DNA of 64,000 bases from Nemopilema nomurai (Eukaryota > Cnidaria > Scyphozoa > Rhizostomeae > Rhizostomatidae), in contig PEDN01001356.1 of the NCBI GenBank assembly GCA_003864495.1, positions 434,001 through 498,000 on the forward strand. Reading direction: 5' to 3'. The notes beneath the pieces are model-generated. The model was not told where the DNA came from and did no database searches. It worked only from the letters and a program-made list of their open reading frames with translations. This document shows, piece after piece, positions 10,412 to 22,513 of this stretch. A program made the position numbers and the translations under genes. Position 1 is the first letter of the stretch; the number at the start of each line of letters is the position of its first letter.

Positions 10412-13110
10412 GAGGAAAAACAGCAACGCCAGTGCATATTAGACGAGAAAAGCAATCACCTCTACAAGAGCCAAAATTGTTTATCAACGGACACAGGGTT
10501 TGCATTAGCAATTGGTTTCTATTTCATGCCTGCTCAACCACCAGGTAAGATATTGCCTGGTTCCTGCTGGAATAAAACATAGTCTGTTTTTCTATGTATT
10601 GTAGTCTGGTGTATTAATTATGGTGATCTATAATTGCTTTAAATTTTGATAAGATTTTACAAAGTTTTACAACTTTCAAGAAAACATGGAAAACAAAGAA
10701 TACCTGCAAGAAACTGTATGAAAACTGTGTGTAGCATTGGTGAAATTCTCCCTGATGACGACAAAACAATATTCTTGCCATGCTGTTTTTCTTGAAAGGA
10801 GCTATATGCTACGTATAGATCAGACATGGAAGAGGGACAGGTCCTGGGCTATTCAGCTTACCAGAAAATGTAGAAGGAGGACTTTAAGCAAGTAAAAATG
10901 TCACGGGTACATATGCATATGATCTTCTATTTATCAACTTGAAATTTGTTTGTAAAGGCTGAATGGATCTCTTCATATTCGGGAAGAATTGCAGCAGATG
11001 GTCGAGAAAGCAACCTGTCCTGCATGGATGTGGCGAGAACTAAGGTTTCACAACGAAAGAGGTAAGGATACAAGACAAAAGTACATACACTGCTTCATTT
11101 TCAACAGTTATTTTACATCATGTATTTAGTGATGTAAATTGATTAAACTGTTTTTTGTACATGCTGATTCCTGAATATCGAATAGAGACTTGAATAATTT
11201 TTGTGTGACTCATTTTGAATGAATTCTGGCTTTATTTATGAGTTTTTACTATCAGGATAACCTGTGGTTTTGCATGAATTGATATAATTTTTACTATTTA
11301 TGGTCAAGGGCTTTACATGTATCAATACAATTTGAAAAGGCTACCGGATATTTACATTGCTGAAGTCTGAAAATACATGATTGTACACCTATGGTATACG
11401 TGAATCTTATTTTGTTCTTCTTTAACTAATAGGGAGACCAAAGAAGCAACACACTTCCCAACCAAGCAAGAAAAGTCTTCGCTTTAAAAGGTGGTTTGAA
11501 CATCTCAACTTTATATCATAAACACGTTTATTGTACTTCAAAACCATTCATAAAATCCATTGAGACGGAAATATTACCAACATATTCTGGATGTGTGATT
11601 TTCTGAAATTATGTTATTGTAATTTCTGAAATTTAATTTCACCACTGCATTTTACAACATCAAATCTGCATTAGATCTCATTTGGCAATGGAAAGGAAGC
11701 AAAGCTCACGATGGGAGAAAGCCTCCAAGCAAAAGAAGACTCCTGTGGTACGAGTAGATGAAAGCAAAAAGGGAGAATATTTGGCTCCGTCCAATTTTCA
11801 TGGAAAGCAGTTCGCCATAATTATCGTGACCTTTAAGATCAAATTGACAATAATGCCAATAAGAATGAATGAAAGGAATGAATCTAGATTGATACAAAAA
11901 GTGTTCACAAATATAAATTATACTCCAATAGAAAAAGAACATCCAAAGTAACGGGAAGAATAATTTCAAAAGAACTAGAAAAAGGAATGCTACAAAAAAT
12001 GCTTCGGACTAACAGGTCATTTCCTCTATCAATATTTCTTCTTGAGAAACATCTCAACATTTTTATTTTTGAAACACCGCTTTATATTTGTAGAATAAAT
12101 ACTTTAAGTATACTTAAGCATATTAATAGCCTCGTTCTTTTAATCTTTTTTCATTTCTGTAGCAACTGGTCGATAAAGAGGAAGAATGGAAGGATTTTCT
12201 GGATTTCTTAGAGCATGACAGTAATTTGAACAGCTATGAATTTTTTTGTACTAAACAAATCACAAAGTGGTTTTTCACGATTATGCCCTAGGCAATAATG
12301 AGAATGGACGAATAGTCTTCTTTTCCATTCACTATCTGAGATCATATAAATTGAACTTGCTACGCCTTTTGAGCGAAAGAATCTTTTGAAGGACGAATTA
12401 TTAAACTTTAAACAATCGTGCTTTTCAGTGAATTTCGATTTCTGTGACGATTGAAATGAAACAAATTTCAATAAAAAGTATTAAACACACTGTTCTGAAT
12501 ATATTCCTTTTTTCCCGCACAGATATCGAAGAACGAGATGCTACGTCCTTGTCTGTCTGTTTGGACGAATCAAGAAAGAGAGCCAAGGTAGTGCGCCCAG
12601 CTAAATTTTATTTTCTAACCGCACACGAAACAAATCAGAAGAAATTATGTTTAGATTATTATCACTTTCTGTCAAAATCAATACCTACTTATATCTTAGA
12701 AAGGCTCCCCTTTTCGTAGCGTAGCATAAAGGTAATCTCAAACAAGAAGTTAATTTTGTCAAGGATGTAGAATTGAGTTCGGATTTTCAACTGATTTAAA
12801 AACGAATCATCGAGTTATCAACATTACTTTTAGAAGTGTATTTGTATTTAAGAACATTTCTCGTTAAGAACGTTTCTGGGAAAGAGCAAGGTTATAATCC
12901 ATATCATTTTTGTACTGTACAATCTTTAGCAAATTATGTGTTGCCTGATATGTTAGAAACTCATCTTTTGTTCTCAAACCCCGATAGTCTTTTATTTGCA
13001 GCCAAAATCTATTTGTTTGCCACGTCTTAATAGAGTACTAACCTACTCACACAGCTGCATATTTTCAATTCTTGCAGAAACATGTTATAGCTATAAAGAG
13101 AACATCGTGA
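10412..13110 (+). CDS. candidate multi-exon gene of unknown function, AT-hook-like motif
   Basis: Six short exons join with consistent codon phase at five successive GT..AG introns: 10958-11061, 11433-11490, 11675-11747, 12163-12220, 12523-12587 and 13078-13110 (stop TGA). That agreement is unlikely by chance. The joined product contains EELQQMVEKATCPAWMWREL, then NERGRPKKQ (an AT-hook-like basic GRPKK), then basic RKQSSRWEKASKQKK. An acidic helix EEEWKDFLDFLEHD and DATSLSVCLDESRKRAK follow. An upstream exon (10412-10544, EEKQQRQCILDEKSN) is plausible, but its phase to the next exon is unresolved. The true start is not identified. The composition (charged, short exons, possible DNA-binding motif) suggests a nuclear protein; I do not recognise the family. 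Confidence 0.5.
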
Positions 13111-14872
13111 CGGGAGGAGGAAACACCAAAGTCGAGGTAAGTTGATGTGGCTGAAAATGTTTAATTTATGTTAATTATTCTATTATGACTCTCTATTTCA
13201 TATCTTTTTATGTTCCACAAAAATCTCTACCATTAAAGCTCATCAAATCATCCCAATTTTATCATAGAATGAAAGGAAAGACTGCTTAGCAATGAGGCAT
13301 CAAGGGGAGCATTGGAGAGAATGATACCATCAAAAGAAACGGATGAAACATTTCAAGGTAGCTCTGTGTACTTATCGAGTTGCTGTAGAGAAAGAATTCG
13401 CAACAATCCCATCCTACAGTAATCTGATTTGCTCCCCTTTTGTGGCAAGGTTTGGGAAAAAAAAATGATTATTATGCACAAATAGGTCTTGAATATTATG
13501 ATGTAAAGGGGAAACATTATTTTTGGCACGGCATTAAATGAAACATGAGCGAATGATCGTCCAGAGCAGAAATTGTTTTCTAAGCAAACTCCACAATGAG
13601 AGTACATGTCAGCCACCAGGTACCACTCAGGTTCACATTACCTTCCTGACGTAGGAATAACAGTGTCTATCTTCAAGTTGTTGGCAGACAAAAGGTGGGT
13701 CGATGGTGATGTAGCCAACAGAGTATTAGAGCTTATAAATGAAACATCTGCTGATACACATTCGTTTGCAGTTAGTGTGATGATGGTTGACATTGAGGCT
13801 GCTGTTTCGTTGTTTAGGAGGGGTGGCAAAATACGTTGCCAAATAGGCTTACTTTCATCGCCAATGTTAGGTTGAAGGATTATAAATCTTTGCTGGGTGG
13901 CACAACTTTACCAAATGGCTCAGTGTTAATGGGAAACCATTTTTCAATAGGAGTTTATGACTTTTGAACAAATACTTTATTTTATGGCAATACACTTTGT
14001 TGCCCATACCTGAAAGGTTGATAACCATTTTCGGAGTGTATCTCAGTCTATTGTAATTGCTAAAATCCCAGGGCATTGGTTTGGACCCAGTCCTCTTCCC
14101 GTCAGCCACAGCGTTGACAACATCCTTCATTATTCTTGGTACACAATGAGTTAGTTAGTTAATTCATTAGTTAATCTCGCGAAGCCATGGTCACGTAAAT
14201 TGTAAATAGATTTGTTGGGTTATTACAAAAAGGATAGCGTCAATTTATGCTATCTCTGGCTCAGAATCTTGTCTCTACAACACAGTCTTTTGCGTACACC
14301 CAGTATTGCTAGGGGTTGCCGCGTAGCCCTTATCCATGATGCAAACTCTTACCATATAAGGAACAGGGTCTTTTCACAAATCTGCAAACAGATGGCCTTA
14401 TGTGTGGTGTAGCTGCTTTATTTGTGATTGCTCTTGTAGTCTGTGATACTACTGCCCAAATACCAACTCCTTAGTCAACATTCAACTATATGGCAAACTT
14501 GAAGGGTAAACATTGTTCCATATCCACATGTAATAGGAGAAGTAGACTCCATATTTTCATGCGATCTACGTATCAACCGATTTGACATACATGTGCATGT
14601 GCATGTGCAGAGATGGCTCAAAAAGTTGTCTAGTCACATTCAATCATTTTCACTGCACACTCTGTCCACTAGCCGTAACGTTTGTTCACAAGTCCTTTAT
14701 TATCCAACGCATTGAGTAGGCACATTTAAACTCCAATTGCGTTGCATTTTTTCGCATATATAAGATTCTTCCATGCAAAATATCGCATAGTGAGAAACCG
14801 TACGCAAAAAGGTAATGCACTATCACTGCCCCATATGTAACTCTCTAAAATTTCACGCCAATTTTCCAGTGG
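13111..14872. other. no gene recognised; short (ATGTGC)n repeat
   Basis: I find no protein domain here. The open frame at 13606-13875 and an opposed minus frame at 13867-14130 have no recognisable motif. A short ATGTGC tandem repeat lies at about 14589-14611. A possible exon at 13266-13365 ends at a GTAGCT donor but cannot be linked in frame to the gene at 10.4-13.1 kb. Confidence 0.4.
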
Positions 14873-17248
14873 CGGCTCGTCCTATTGGGCATCAAGAGCA
14901 ATGCCCCACCAAAAGTTTTCAAAAGAAAATTGTTTTCTAACTGTCCTTTTTCTGTGAATTTAATGTGTGTTTGTTGTAAATTATAACATCAAAGTTCATG
15001 TTATTCACGAAAATCGAGAAAACGCATAAAAAACATCAGATCTATCAATGGCACTAAATATTTTAGCACAATCGTCATGTTCTCTCGAAGCTCGTAGATT
15101 GTATAAAATTCTGTGGGGCATTCGAGCTTGCACTGCGTGGTCATGATGAAGCAAGCGATTCAGATAATCCTGGAGTATTTCTAGGACTTGTTGATTTTGC
15201 AGCTGCCCTTGATTCTGTCCTTAGTAAGCACTTAGAGACAGCCACTGTGTTCAAAAGAACATCAAAAACAGTCCAAAATGAGTTGCTGGATATTATGCTG
15301 AATATCTGCAAAGATGTTATTAAACAGGAATAAAAGAGGCAGACTTTTAGCTGTCATATCTGATGATACAACAGATGTTTCAAATCAGTCGCAAAACGTT
15401 ATTGTGTTTAGATACATAAAAGATAAAACAGTTGTGGAAAGATTCTGGTCCTTTAGTACTTTACCACAAGGAGATGCCAACACAATATCTTCAAGAATTA
15501 TTGCTTCTTTAGAAGAAGTTCTCCCTAATCCTGAAGACAAACAAAAACTTATAGCTAAATGCTATGATGGTGCTGCAGTAATGAGTGGTTGCAACAGTGG
15601 TGTTCAAACTATAGTTAAACAATCATATGCAAATGCTCATTATGTACATTGCTATGCGCACCAGTTGAATCTTATTCTACAGCAGGCAGTATCTCAAATT
15701 TCTCAAATTAGGCTTTTCTTTGCAAACCTTAAAGGCTTTTCTGTCTTTTTCTCTCGCTCTCCTAAACGAGTAGAGTACCTGGATAAGCATGTTGCAAGGA
15801 GAATCCCGAGATCTGCTCTAACAAGATGGAATTTTACAGCAAGATTATTGATACTGTTTACAGATATCAAAATGATCTGGTTGAATGCTTCAATGACATA
15901 ATTACAAATTGGAATGGTGACCAACACACAATTAGAGAAGCAAGTGGACTTCTTCATTGGCTGCAGGACAGCAATTTCCTTCTCTTTCTTGAGTTTTTTC
16001 AAAGGATCTTTCCCCATGTTGAAATTTTATTTGCTCAACTGCAAAAGCGCCAGGTAGACCCAATGTTTATCAAGAACTGCATTACCAGCTTTGTTGATGC
16101 AGTTAACAAGGATAGGAGCAGAATCCACATTATCATTGATACTGTTATGACAACAAGTCCTAGGGCCAGAGACCAAGAGTTGGAAATTCAAGTGCTGATA
16201 AATCATGTGCACTCCATGAAGTGTGTGATATCATTTTTTCATTTTGTTGCACTCGGTTTCACTTCATTGGTCATCTGATAGCAGCAAATCTTCTTGATAG
16301 TGGATCATTTGCCAAATTTTAACACAGACTGTTGTATCATATCCCATACTAGATGAAGGAAAGCTCAAATCAGAGCTAGGAGTTATATACTCTAGAATGG
16401 AGTTTAGAGAATGCTGTGGAGCCCTGGCCTTGCTTCAGTTAATAGAAGAGAGCAATCTTGCTGGGACATTTTCCGAAGTGGTGAAGCTTTTGAAGATATT
16501 GATAACCACACCTATGTCTTCATGTGAAGCTGAAAGATGCTTTTCTACCCTAAAGAGGGTAAAAACATTTCTAAGAAATACAATGTCCGAAGACAGGCTA
16601 AATGCTCTAGCCATGCTTTCCATGGAAAAAAGACTAATCAGAGAGTCTATCAACTTTAATAATCTCTGTTGTGGACAAGTTTGCAAACTTGAAAAATAGG
16701 AGAGCAAACTTTTTGTTTAAGTGATTGTTTTTCTTGAATTTTTATTCAATTGGTTTTATATACATTAATAAATGGCAATATCTCTGTTCTGTTTGAATGG
16801 CTATAATATTTCGTGTTTAAAATTTATTTGTTATTCTTCACTCTATTAAATTTTACTGGATTTTTTTGTTGATTTTAATCATTGTTCTTGAGTATACCTT
16901 CATGCAAAGTTTCATAATTTTGTGTTCTAATTAGGAATTGTTACTCATAACTAATCTTACCAACAATGCTTGTTAATTTGATAAATTTGTTTAAAAAATA
17001 CCCCTGTCATAATTATTATTAATAACAAAAGCTTCAAAAAAATTTCCTGCCTATTATATTTATCAAATAACTTTATATATCAATATAATTTTCCAATATC
17101 CAATAACAGTTTAGCAACCAGTATGAAATGCATTCAAAGTATTTCATACCTTGCCCTCTCAAAGTATTATACGCATGTTTCCTAGCAACATGGAGTTTGA
17201 CAAAAAATTCTGTTCTTGCCCCACCAAGTTCTAGGACCACCAAAGGTT
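14871..17248 (+). mobile_element. hAT-superfamily DNA transposon, decayed
   Basis: The left edge reads CAGTGGCGGCTCGTCC, a form common at hAT termini, followed by ATGCCCCACCAAAAG. The right edge near 17214-17246 carries GCCCCACCAAG and GGACCACCAAAG, giving imperfect inverted similarity to the left end. The enclosed protein is a clear hAT transposase. Only ~200 bp separate the left terminus from the mid-protein RGHDE block, so the N-terminal zinc-finger-coding portion is missing. The 8-bp duplication could not be identified with certainty. Confidence 0.7.
15088..16699 (+). pseudogene. hAT transposase with C-terminal dimerisation domain, frameshifted
   Basis: The surviving protein starts around LVDCIKFCGAF and contains the hAT hallmark ELALRGHDE-x-SDSDNPG-x-F. 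After this come VISDDTTDVSNQSQNVIV (catalytic Asp region), AKCYDGAAVMSG, HCYAHQLNLILQQ, and the C-terminal hATC block TTPMSSCEAERCFSTLKRVK (Glu-containing). These match TTF-type or ZNF862-like hAT proteins in order and spacing. The frame breaks at about 15333 (TAA directly after CDVIKQE), about 15830 and again between 16240 and 16400. The N terminus is absent. It would have cut and pasted the surrounding hAT element; as written it cannot be made. Confidence 0.88.
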
Positions 17249-17400
17249 TTACGTTTGTATCGATATTTCGTTATATCTCTCTCCATCGTCGTTATTTCAG
17301 GGAAGTACATCTCTATTTGTTTATTATGAAATAATTCTAAATTCATAATTTCCCTTTTCAGACGAATTTTAGCCGTGATGGCAGATGAACACGTTTATAA

Positions 17401-18357
17401 TGTATCCAACACGTTTATAACGCCTCTGATGAGTCTCAACATACCAGCCTTAGTGCTGAGGAGACTGTCACTCGCAATCAGCCCAAAGACACCAGCTACA
17501 ATGCTAAGAGGGCATGCACATCCACTGATTTCGATGATTTATTTTGTAACGACAGAACCACAAAGAAATCTAGTGACCCTCAGAATCTGCAAGTGGAAGA
17601 GGAAGTTCTGTTTGCAGTGGAACTTGAGCAGGCCCCAGTTGCACCTCTTGCAAAAGGGGACCCTATACTGAACAACCTTGCAGATAGAGTGCACAAATAT
17701 TGGCAGGTGAGCACAATAAATGCCAAAAGTCTCAATGGAAGTATCAATAAGATCTCAGAAACCTACCCTACGCCATCAAACTGCGATAAATTGAAAGTGC
17801 CTCTTATTAACGAGGCTGTTTATAAATCTCTCTCACCAGTGGTCAAACGCCAAGATGCAGACTTGGCCTGTATACAGAAACATCTAATGGTTGCTACAAA
17901 TGCCTCTATTCAAATTGCGTTAAATGTATTAGAGGCTGACAAAAAGTCTATTATGGTAGATTCTAAAATGCTGATTAAGCACACATTTAGTGCCTTGACA
18001 ATGCTTGGTGTTGCCCACAGTAAACTAAACAACCATCGCAAGGCCGGCATTGCCCACTCTCGTGAGCCAAGTGTCAGGGACATTTGCAGCCCAAGGCACC
18101 CAGTGACAGGTTATTTGTTTGGAGATGACCTTCCCAAAGCAATCAAAGATGCCAAGGAAGTAACCCGCTTGTCTTCCTCATTTAAGACAACAGACAAGAA
18201 ACACAACTCAAGAGACAATTATAAAGATAAATACAGCTATGGACAGAAGTCCTCTGGCCAGAACAAGCGTTTTTACAGAAGACCAGGAAAGCACCTTTCA
18301 AAGAGAAAAAATCTTATCGCAATTAAACAAGGTAAGATGGAATGTCACTCAGTTTAA
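17401..18357 (+). CDS. DIRS gag-like structural protein
   Basis: The frame is open from 17401 to 18357. The first in-frame ATG is at 17593, but homologous-looking coding sequence extends upstream. An ATG in another frame at 17378 (MADEHVYN) implies an early one-base slip near 17395. Recognisable DIRS gag features are DPILNNLADRVHKYWQ, then YPTPSNCDKLKVPLINEAVYKSL, then a helical DLACIQKHLMVATNASIQIAL. A basic, Ser/Asn-rich tail (KRFYRRPGKHLSKRK) is suited to nucleic-acid binding. No zinc knuckle is visible, which is normal for DIRS. The downstream RT frame begins ~160 bp later. Confidence 0.75.
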   Translation, partial: CIQHVYNASDESQHTSLSAEETVTRNQPKDTSYNAKRACTSTDFDDLFCNDRTTKKSSDPQNLQVEEEVLFAVELEQAPVAPLAKGDPILNNLADRVHKYWQVSTINAKSLNGSINKISETYPTPSNCDKLKVPLINEAVYKSLSPVVKRQDADLACIQKHLMVATNASIQIALNVLEADKKSIMVDSKMLIKHTFSALTMLGVAHSKLNNHRKAGIAHSREPSVRDICSPRHPVTGYLFGDDLPKAIKDAKEVTRLSSSFKTTDKKHNSRDNYKDKYSYGQKSSGQNKRFYRRPGKHLSKRKNLIAIKQGKMECHSV

Positions 18358-18516
18358 TGCCTTTGTTCCTATACTGAAAGGATATTTTGAAAGACAGGTA
18401 GAGCATTCGAGGCAGGGTGTATCAGCAAAAACCTTGACACATGGTCCAGCCTGACATCTGATGACGAAATCCTAGCTACTGTCGCTGGTTTACCCATCAA
18501 ATTTGATAAAGTTGAT

Positions 18517-20300
18517 GTGCCAGTCATCAAACACTCCAGAAATCAAATACCTTTGATAAAACTACCACATCTTCAAAAGGAAATATCCAAACTCCTTAGT
18601 AAAAAGGCCATTCAAATTTGCCAACATGAAGCAGATGAAATCATATCCCCTGTCTTTCTGCGAGAAAAATCAGATGGTTCTCAGATGGTTCTCAAATGAA
18701 CATATGGATAAAATTCATTTTAAAATGGAAACCATCAAAACCATAATTCAGCTTATTAAGCCAAACTGCTTCATGGCGTCCATTGATTTAAAAGATGCTT
18801 ACTATTCTGTTAAATTCAATGCATCTGACCAAAAATACCTGAAATTTCAGATTGGCTGTGAGCTATATAAATTTACCTGTCTACCTAATGGCCTATCACC
18901 AGGACCTAGAAAATTCACGAAACTACTTAAACCGCCCTTAGCAACATTGAGAAAATCAGGCCAAATCGTTTGTGCTTTCATTGATGACCTCATTAACATT
19001 GGGGATTCTTATGAGGACTGTATTATCAATGTTCTAGATACAATTTCATTGATACACAGCTTAGGGTTTATCATTCACCCAGATAAATCCTGCCTGTTTC
19101 CTCAACAAACAATTGTGTTCCTTGGGTTTATTATTGACTCCACAAAAATGACCATCACCCTTACACAGGATAGGAAAACTACATAATAAAAGGTTGTGAA
19201 CACCTGCTGAAGGTTTTGCGACCCAGAATAAGGGAAGTAGCTAGAGTAATTGGAATGTTTACATCCAGTTTCCCAGCTGTCAAGTATGGGCCACTTTACT
19301 TCAGAGAGCTGGAAAACTGTAAAACTGTTGCTGTTTCAAAAAATAAAGGGAATTATGACGCATTGATGTCTATAAGTGAAAATGGCTTAGAAGAACTGAG
19401 GTGGTGGAAAAATAATGTCAGCACTGCCTTTAATGAAATTTATCATAGTAGTCCCACAGCTACACTTACAACAGATGCCAATCAGTTAGGCTGGGGAGCT
19501 GTGTTCCAAGGGGTAAAAACCCAGGGCTTATGGAACAAATCAGAGAAAAGTATGCACATAAATGCACTAGAACTTAAGGCAATATTCTTTGGTCTGAAAG
19601 CCTTAGTCAAAGACTCAAATTTTCACCTTCAAATCCTCTGTGACAACACTACAGCAGTGCATACTCTGAATAAAATGGGGACCTCTCATTCGGCTAGCTG
19701 TAACAACATTATTAGGAATATATGGAGTTTTGCCTCTGATAAAAATATCTGGCTCTCAGCTTCTTATATACCTGGGAAACTTAACACTGAGGCTCATGAG
19801 GAGTCTAGGAGACTAGCTAACTTTACTGAGTGGAAACTAAATCCTATTGCCTTTCATAGAGTTATAGAACACTGTAAGCGGACACCAGATATGGACCTTT
19901 TGCCAGCCGTTTAAATTACCAGTTGAAACCATTTGTTTCTTTTAGAGCAGACCCAGAAGCAATCAGAGTCAATGCCTTCCAAATATGCTGGAAGCATATA
20001 TTTTTCTATACATTTCCACCTTTTTGTATAGTAGGAAAAGTATTACAAAAAGTAAATTTTGAACAAGCAGAAGGACTTTTGATTGTACCTATCTGGCCAA
20101 ATCAGCCATGGTTTAGCTGGTTGCTAGGCATGTTAGTAACAAAGCCTCTTATCCTTTATCATGACAGGAATCTACTGACACAGCCCAATCAACCAGATGC
20201 AGTACATCCACTTCACAAGAGCTTAGATTTGCTAGCTTGCCACATATCCGGGAAAAGCTTGCAAAGTCATCACATCTATCTGACAGAGCTATTGCAATAA
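18517..20300 (+). pseudogene. DIRS reverse transcriptase-RNase H, frameshifted
   Basis: The RT fingers begin at IPLIKLPHLQKEISKLL. The palm has SIDLKDAYYSV (first Asp) and FIDDLINIG (the DD pair; DIRS usually YIDD). The frame changes near 18680-18700 and near 19186-19216. RNase H follows with TLTTDANQLGWGAVF, then ALELKAIFFGL (Glu), then LCDNTTAV (Asp). At the position where the last catalytic Asp is expected (NTEADEES-type) the sequence reads NTEAHEES, an apparent Asp-to-His change. A missing T near 19893-19900 shifts the frame out of the conserved DLFASRLN-type motif. The C-terminal extension (DPEAIRVNAFQICWKHIFFYTFPPF and VPIWPNQPWFSWLL) continues from 19923 to about 20300. The gene makes no intact product as written. 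Confidence 0.85.
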
Positions 20301-21208
20301 TTGGAAGCTCCCTAGCAACAGGTACTGCAAAGCAATATAAACCTGATCTTAATCAATGGATGAAATACTGTCATGATCTGGAAATGGACCCATTTAACGC
20401 CACTGTTGACTCTGGAATAGAGTTTTTAACTGACCTCTATCATAACTCAAATATGGGCTATTCTGCAATAAACACAGCAAGGTCTGCTTTATCTCTTGTC
20501 ATTGAAACACCTTCGGGGACTACCTTTGGGTCTTTGCCAATAGTACGACGATTTATGACAGGCATTTTCAAACTACGACCTTCATTCCCCAGATACACAG
20601 CCACATATGATGCTAACAAAGTCCTGGATCACTTAAAGCAGATAGACTCACTAAATCCACAAACAAATTTAAAAGATGTTTCCCACAAGCTGGCAATGCT
20701 TCTTTGCCTCCTAACTGGGCAAATAAATCAATCTATTGCCGCACTTGACATTGACCATATGTCATTGACAGCAAAAAAATGCACATTCTTCATACCAAAA
20801 ATACTAAAAACAACCAGACCAGGCCACCATCTGGAACCTATACAGCTCCCGTGTTATGAAATAAACCCAAATATCTGCCCAGTGAAACTGATACAATCAT
20901 ATCTTGCTCGAACCTCTAAAATAAAGGAAAGTCACAAAACACTCATTCTGAGTTTTAAGAGCCCTTATAAACCGGTTACCTCATCTACTTTGGCTAGGTG
21001 GTGCAAAGGAGTTTTGGATGCCGCTGGCATAAATTCAGAAGTCTTCAAGGCACACTCCGACAGGGGATCTTAAACCTCTCTAGCTTACATGAAGGGATTG
21101 AACTTGAACGATTTAAGAAAAGCAGCAGGCTGGACAAATAATAGCACATTTGCTAAGTTTTATAATAAACCTATTGTACAAAGCTTTTCAGAAGCTATTC
21201 TTTCTTAA
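20237..21208 (+). pseudogene. DIRS tyrosine recombinase, stop-interrupted
   Basis: The open frame 20237-21073 has the SAM-like N-terminal domain (SLATGTAKQYKPDLNQW) and the catalytic domain. Box I reads LCLLTGQINQSI. In DIRS recombinases the residue after TGQ is the first catalytic Arg, and here it is Ile (codon ATA). Box II reads FKAHSDRGS and is cut by TAA at 21071-21073. The same frame resumes at once with TSLAYMKGLNLNDLRKAAGW and STFAKFYNKP, ending at TAA 21206-21208. That tail supplies the nucleophile-bearing FY. One Arg lost plus one stop make this copy inactive. Confidence 0.85.
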
Positions 21209-21487
21209 CTTTAAACTTGAAAAGATCGTTTTGTTGAATGAACATTGATAACAATTTGTTAACTAGCGGTTTTATTACCTTGTTTGGCTTTGTTGATTTG
21301 AAGCTGTATGCATTATAATACAAATAATATCACCCTGCGTTATGATCAATTCATGTTTACGCTCAATTATTATATATGAACTCTGGTGTATATACTCGGG
21401 GTATGTTATCCTACCATGTTTACCATGGTTACGGATAGAAGAATCCATTTAAATGAGAATCCATTTCAAATGAGATTACGGAAATTT

Positions 21488-21757
21488 GGTGTGCCTAGGG
21501 GCTTTCAAGTCTCACCTGTTCCCGGGACTGGGAACAGGGCCAGGGATATAATTTTCCAATCAAACCAGCACTGGTGTGCAGGTTGATTCTAATTATTTCA
21601 CTGGACCTGTGAACAGTTCCGAGGATTCAGGTGCCCATCCCATATTACCCACCCAACTCCTCGGAACATTTAACTAGGCACACCTACATTTCAGTCTTTT
21701 AAGCTTGGTTCTTGTTGTGCGCATGCTCGTATCTCACCTGAATCCTCGGAACTGTTC
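21488..21757. repeat. cluster of perfect inverted repeats
   Basis: Three exact inverted-repeat pairs lie within 270 bp. An 11-bp pair (GGTGTGCCTAG, 21488-21498) matches 21674-21684. A 9-bp stem with a 6-base loop (CCTGTTCCC/GGGAACAGG) lies at 21515-21523 and 21530-21538. A 23-bp perfect pair at 21611-21633 and 21735-21757 encloses a 101-base loop. The first and third pairs overlap rather than nest, so they cannot all form at once. The right arm of the 23-bp pair ends inside the stop codon of the SWIM gene. Confidence 0.9.
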
Positions 21758-22513
21758 AGCTTGGCTTGTCCTTCTCTTTTGACCTGAATCTTTTTCGTAC
21801 CACTATTTCTTTAATCTGTTTTGGCTTCACTTCTTTCTTTGATGATTTATTCCAACTGCATGGAACTGAAGTACATGAGGGATCAAGGTAACCTTGTCTA
21901 AGGGCATAGTCAATTTTGTAGAGGGTTGCAATAACATGGATGCAGCACTGACTTGTTCCTGCCATACAGGAACACCAGCTTGTCAATATATCAACTGGGC
22001 AATTTTTAACAAGGATCCATAAGTTTCTTGTTACAGAAACTGACAATGATGCTTGAACCTTGCAATAAAGAAAGACAACATCTTTATTGCTGACTGGGTG
22101 GTGTGTATAAATGCTGTCAACAAACCCACTGTCAAAGTATGAGTAGGCCTTTTGATCCTTATACCTTCCAATATAATCATAATCAAAATCTCTAACTTTA
22201 TTAAGGATATAGGAGAAAATTGCCCCAACACCAATTTTTGGCCACTTTAAGATGTCATTGCTTCTCTCAGTAACACTGACAGACTCTGGGTCACATATGT
22301 TGAATTTTTTTAAGCGGTTTTCATAGTCAATTTTCAGCTTAGTTTGTTGTTCTGCGGATGAAGCTAAAATAAGCAGATTCATATCAACCGCAGCAAAGGC
22401 ACATGCAACAAGTTCAACTTTTTTCCCAGATGTGTTTAGTCCACAGACTGCTAAAAATCCACTAAACTGTTTCTTCCTAATTCAAGGAAATCTTCGTACT
22501 TGATGAGGGCCAT
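21756..22513 (-). pseudogene. SWIM zinc-finger protein, one frameshift
   Basis: The product has a SWIM-type zinc finger (CxCxnCxH), read here as SWCSCMAGTSQCCIHVIATL. It is followed by a basic C-terminal tail (KQIKEIVVRKRFRSKEKDK). SWIM fingers bind DNA or protein, and in cnidarian genomes such proteins occur in many copies. The likely start is the ATG at 22513 (MALIKYEDFLEL). A one-base slip near 22475-22485 separates it from the main frame, which then runs open from QFSGFLAVCGLN to the TGA at 21758-21756. The length of ~250 residues is short for a stand-alone gene, so a missing nuclease or transposase partner is possible. A weak intron acceptor lies just upstream of the start (22534 region). 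Confidence 0.7.

Larger units (their letters stand above)
17375..21208 (+). mobile_element. DIRS-type tyrosine-recombinase retrotransposon
   Basis: The gene order gag, RT-RNase H with its DIRS-specific C-terminal extension, then tyrosine recombinase is diagnostic of DIRS retrotransposons. These integrate circular DNA with a recombinase rather than a DDE integrase and make no target duplication. All three genes are recognisable over 3.8 kb, but each carries at least one inactivating change. I could not delimit the terminal repeats. Bases 21209-21487 downstream have no further coding sequence. The element lies directly right of the hAT relic. Confidence 0.88.
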
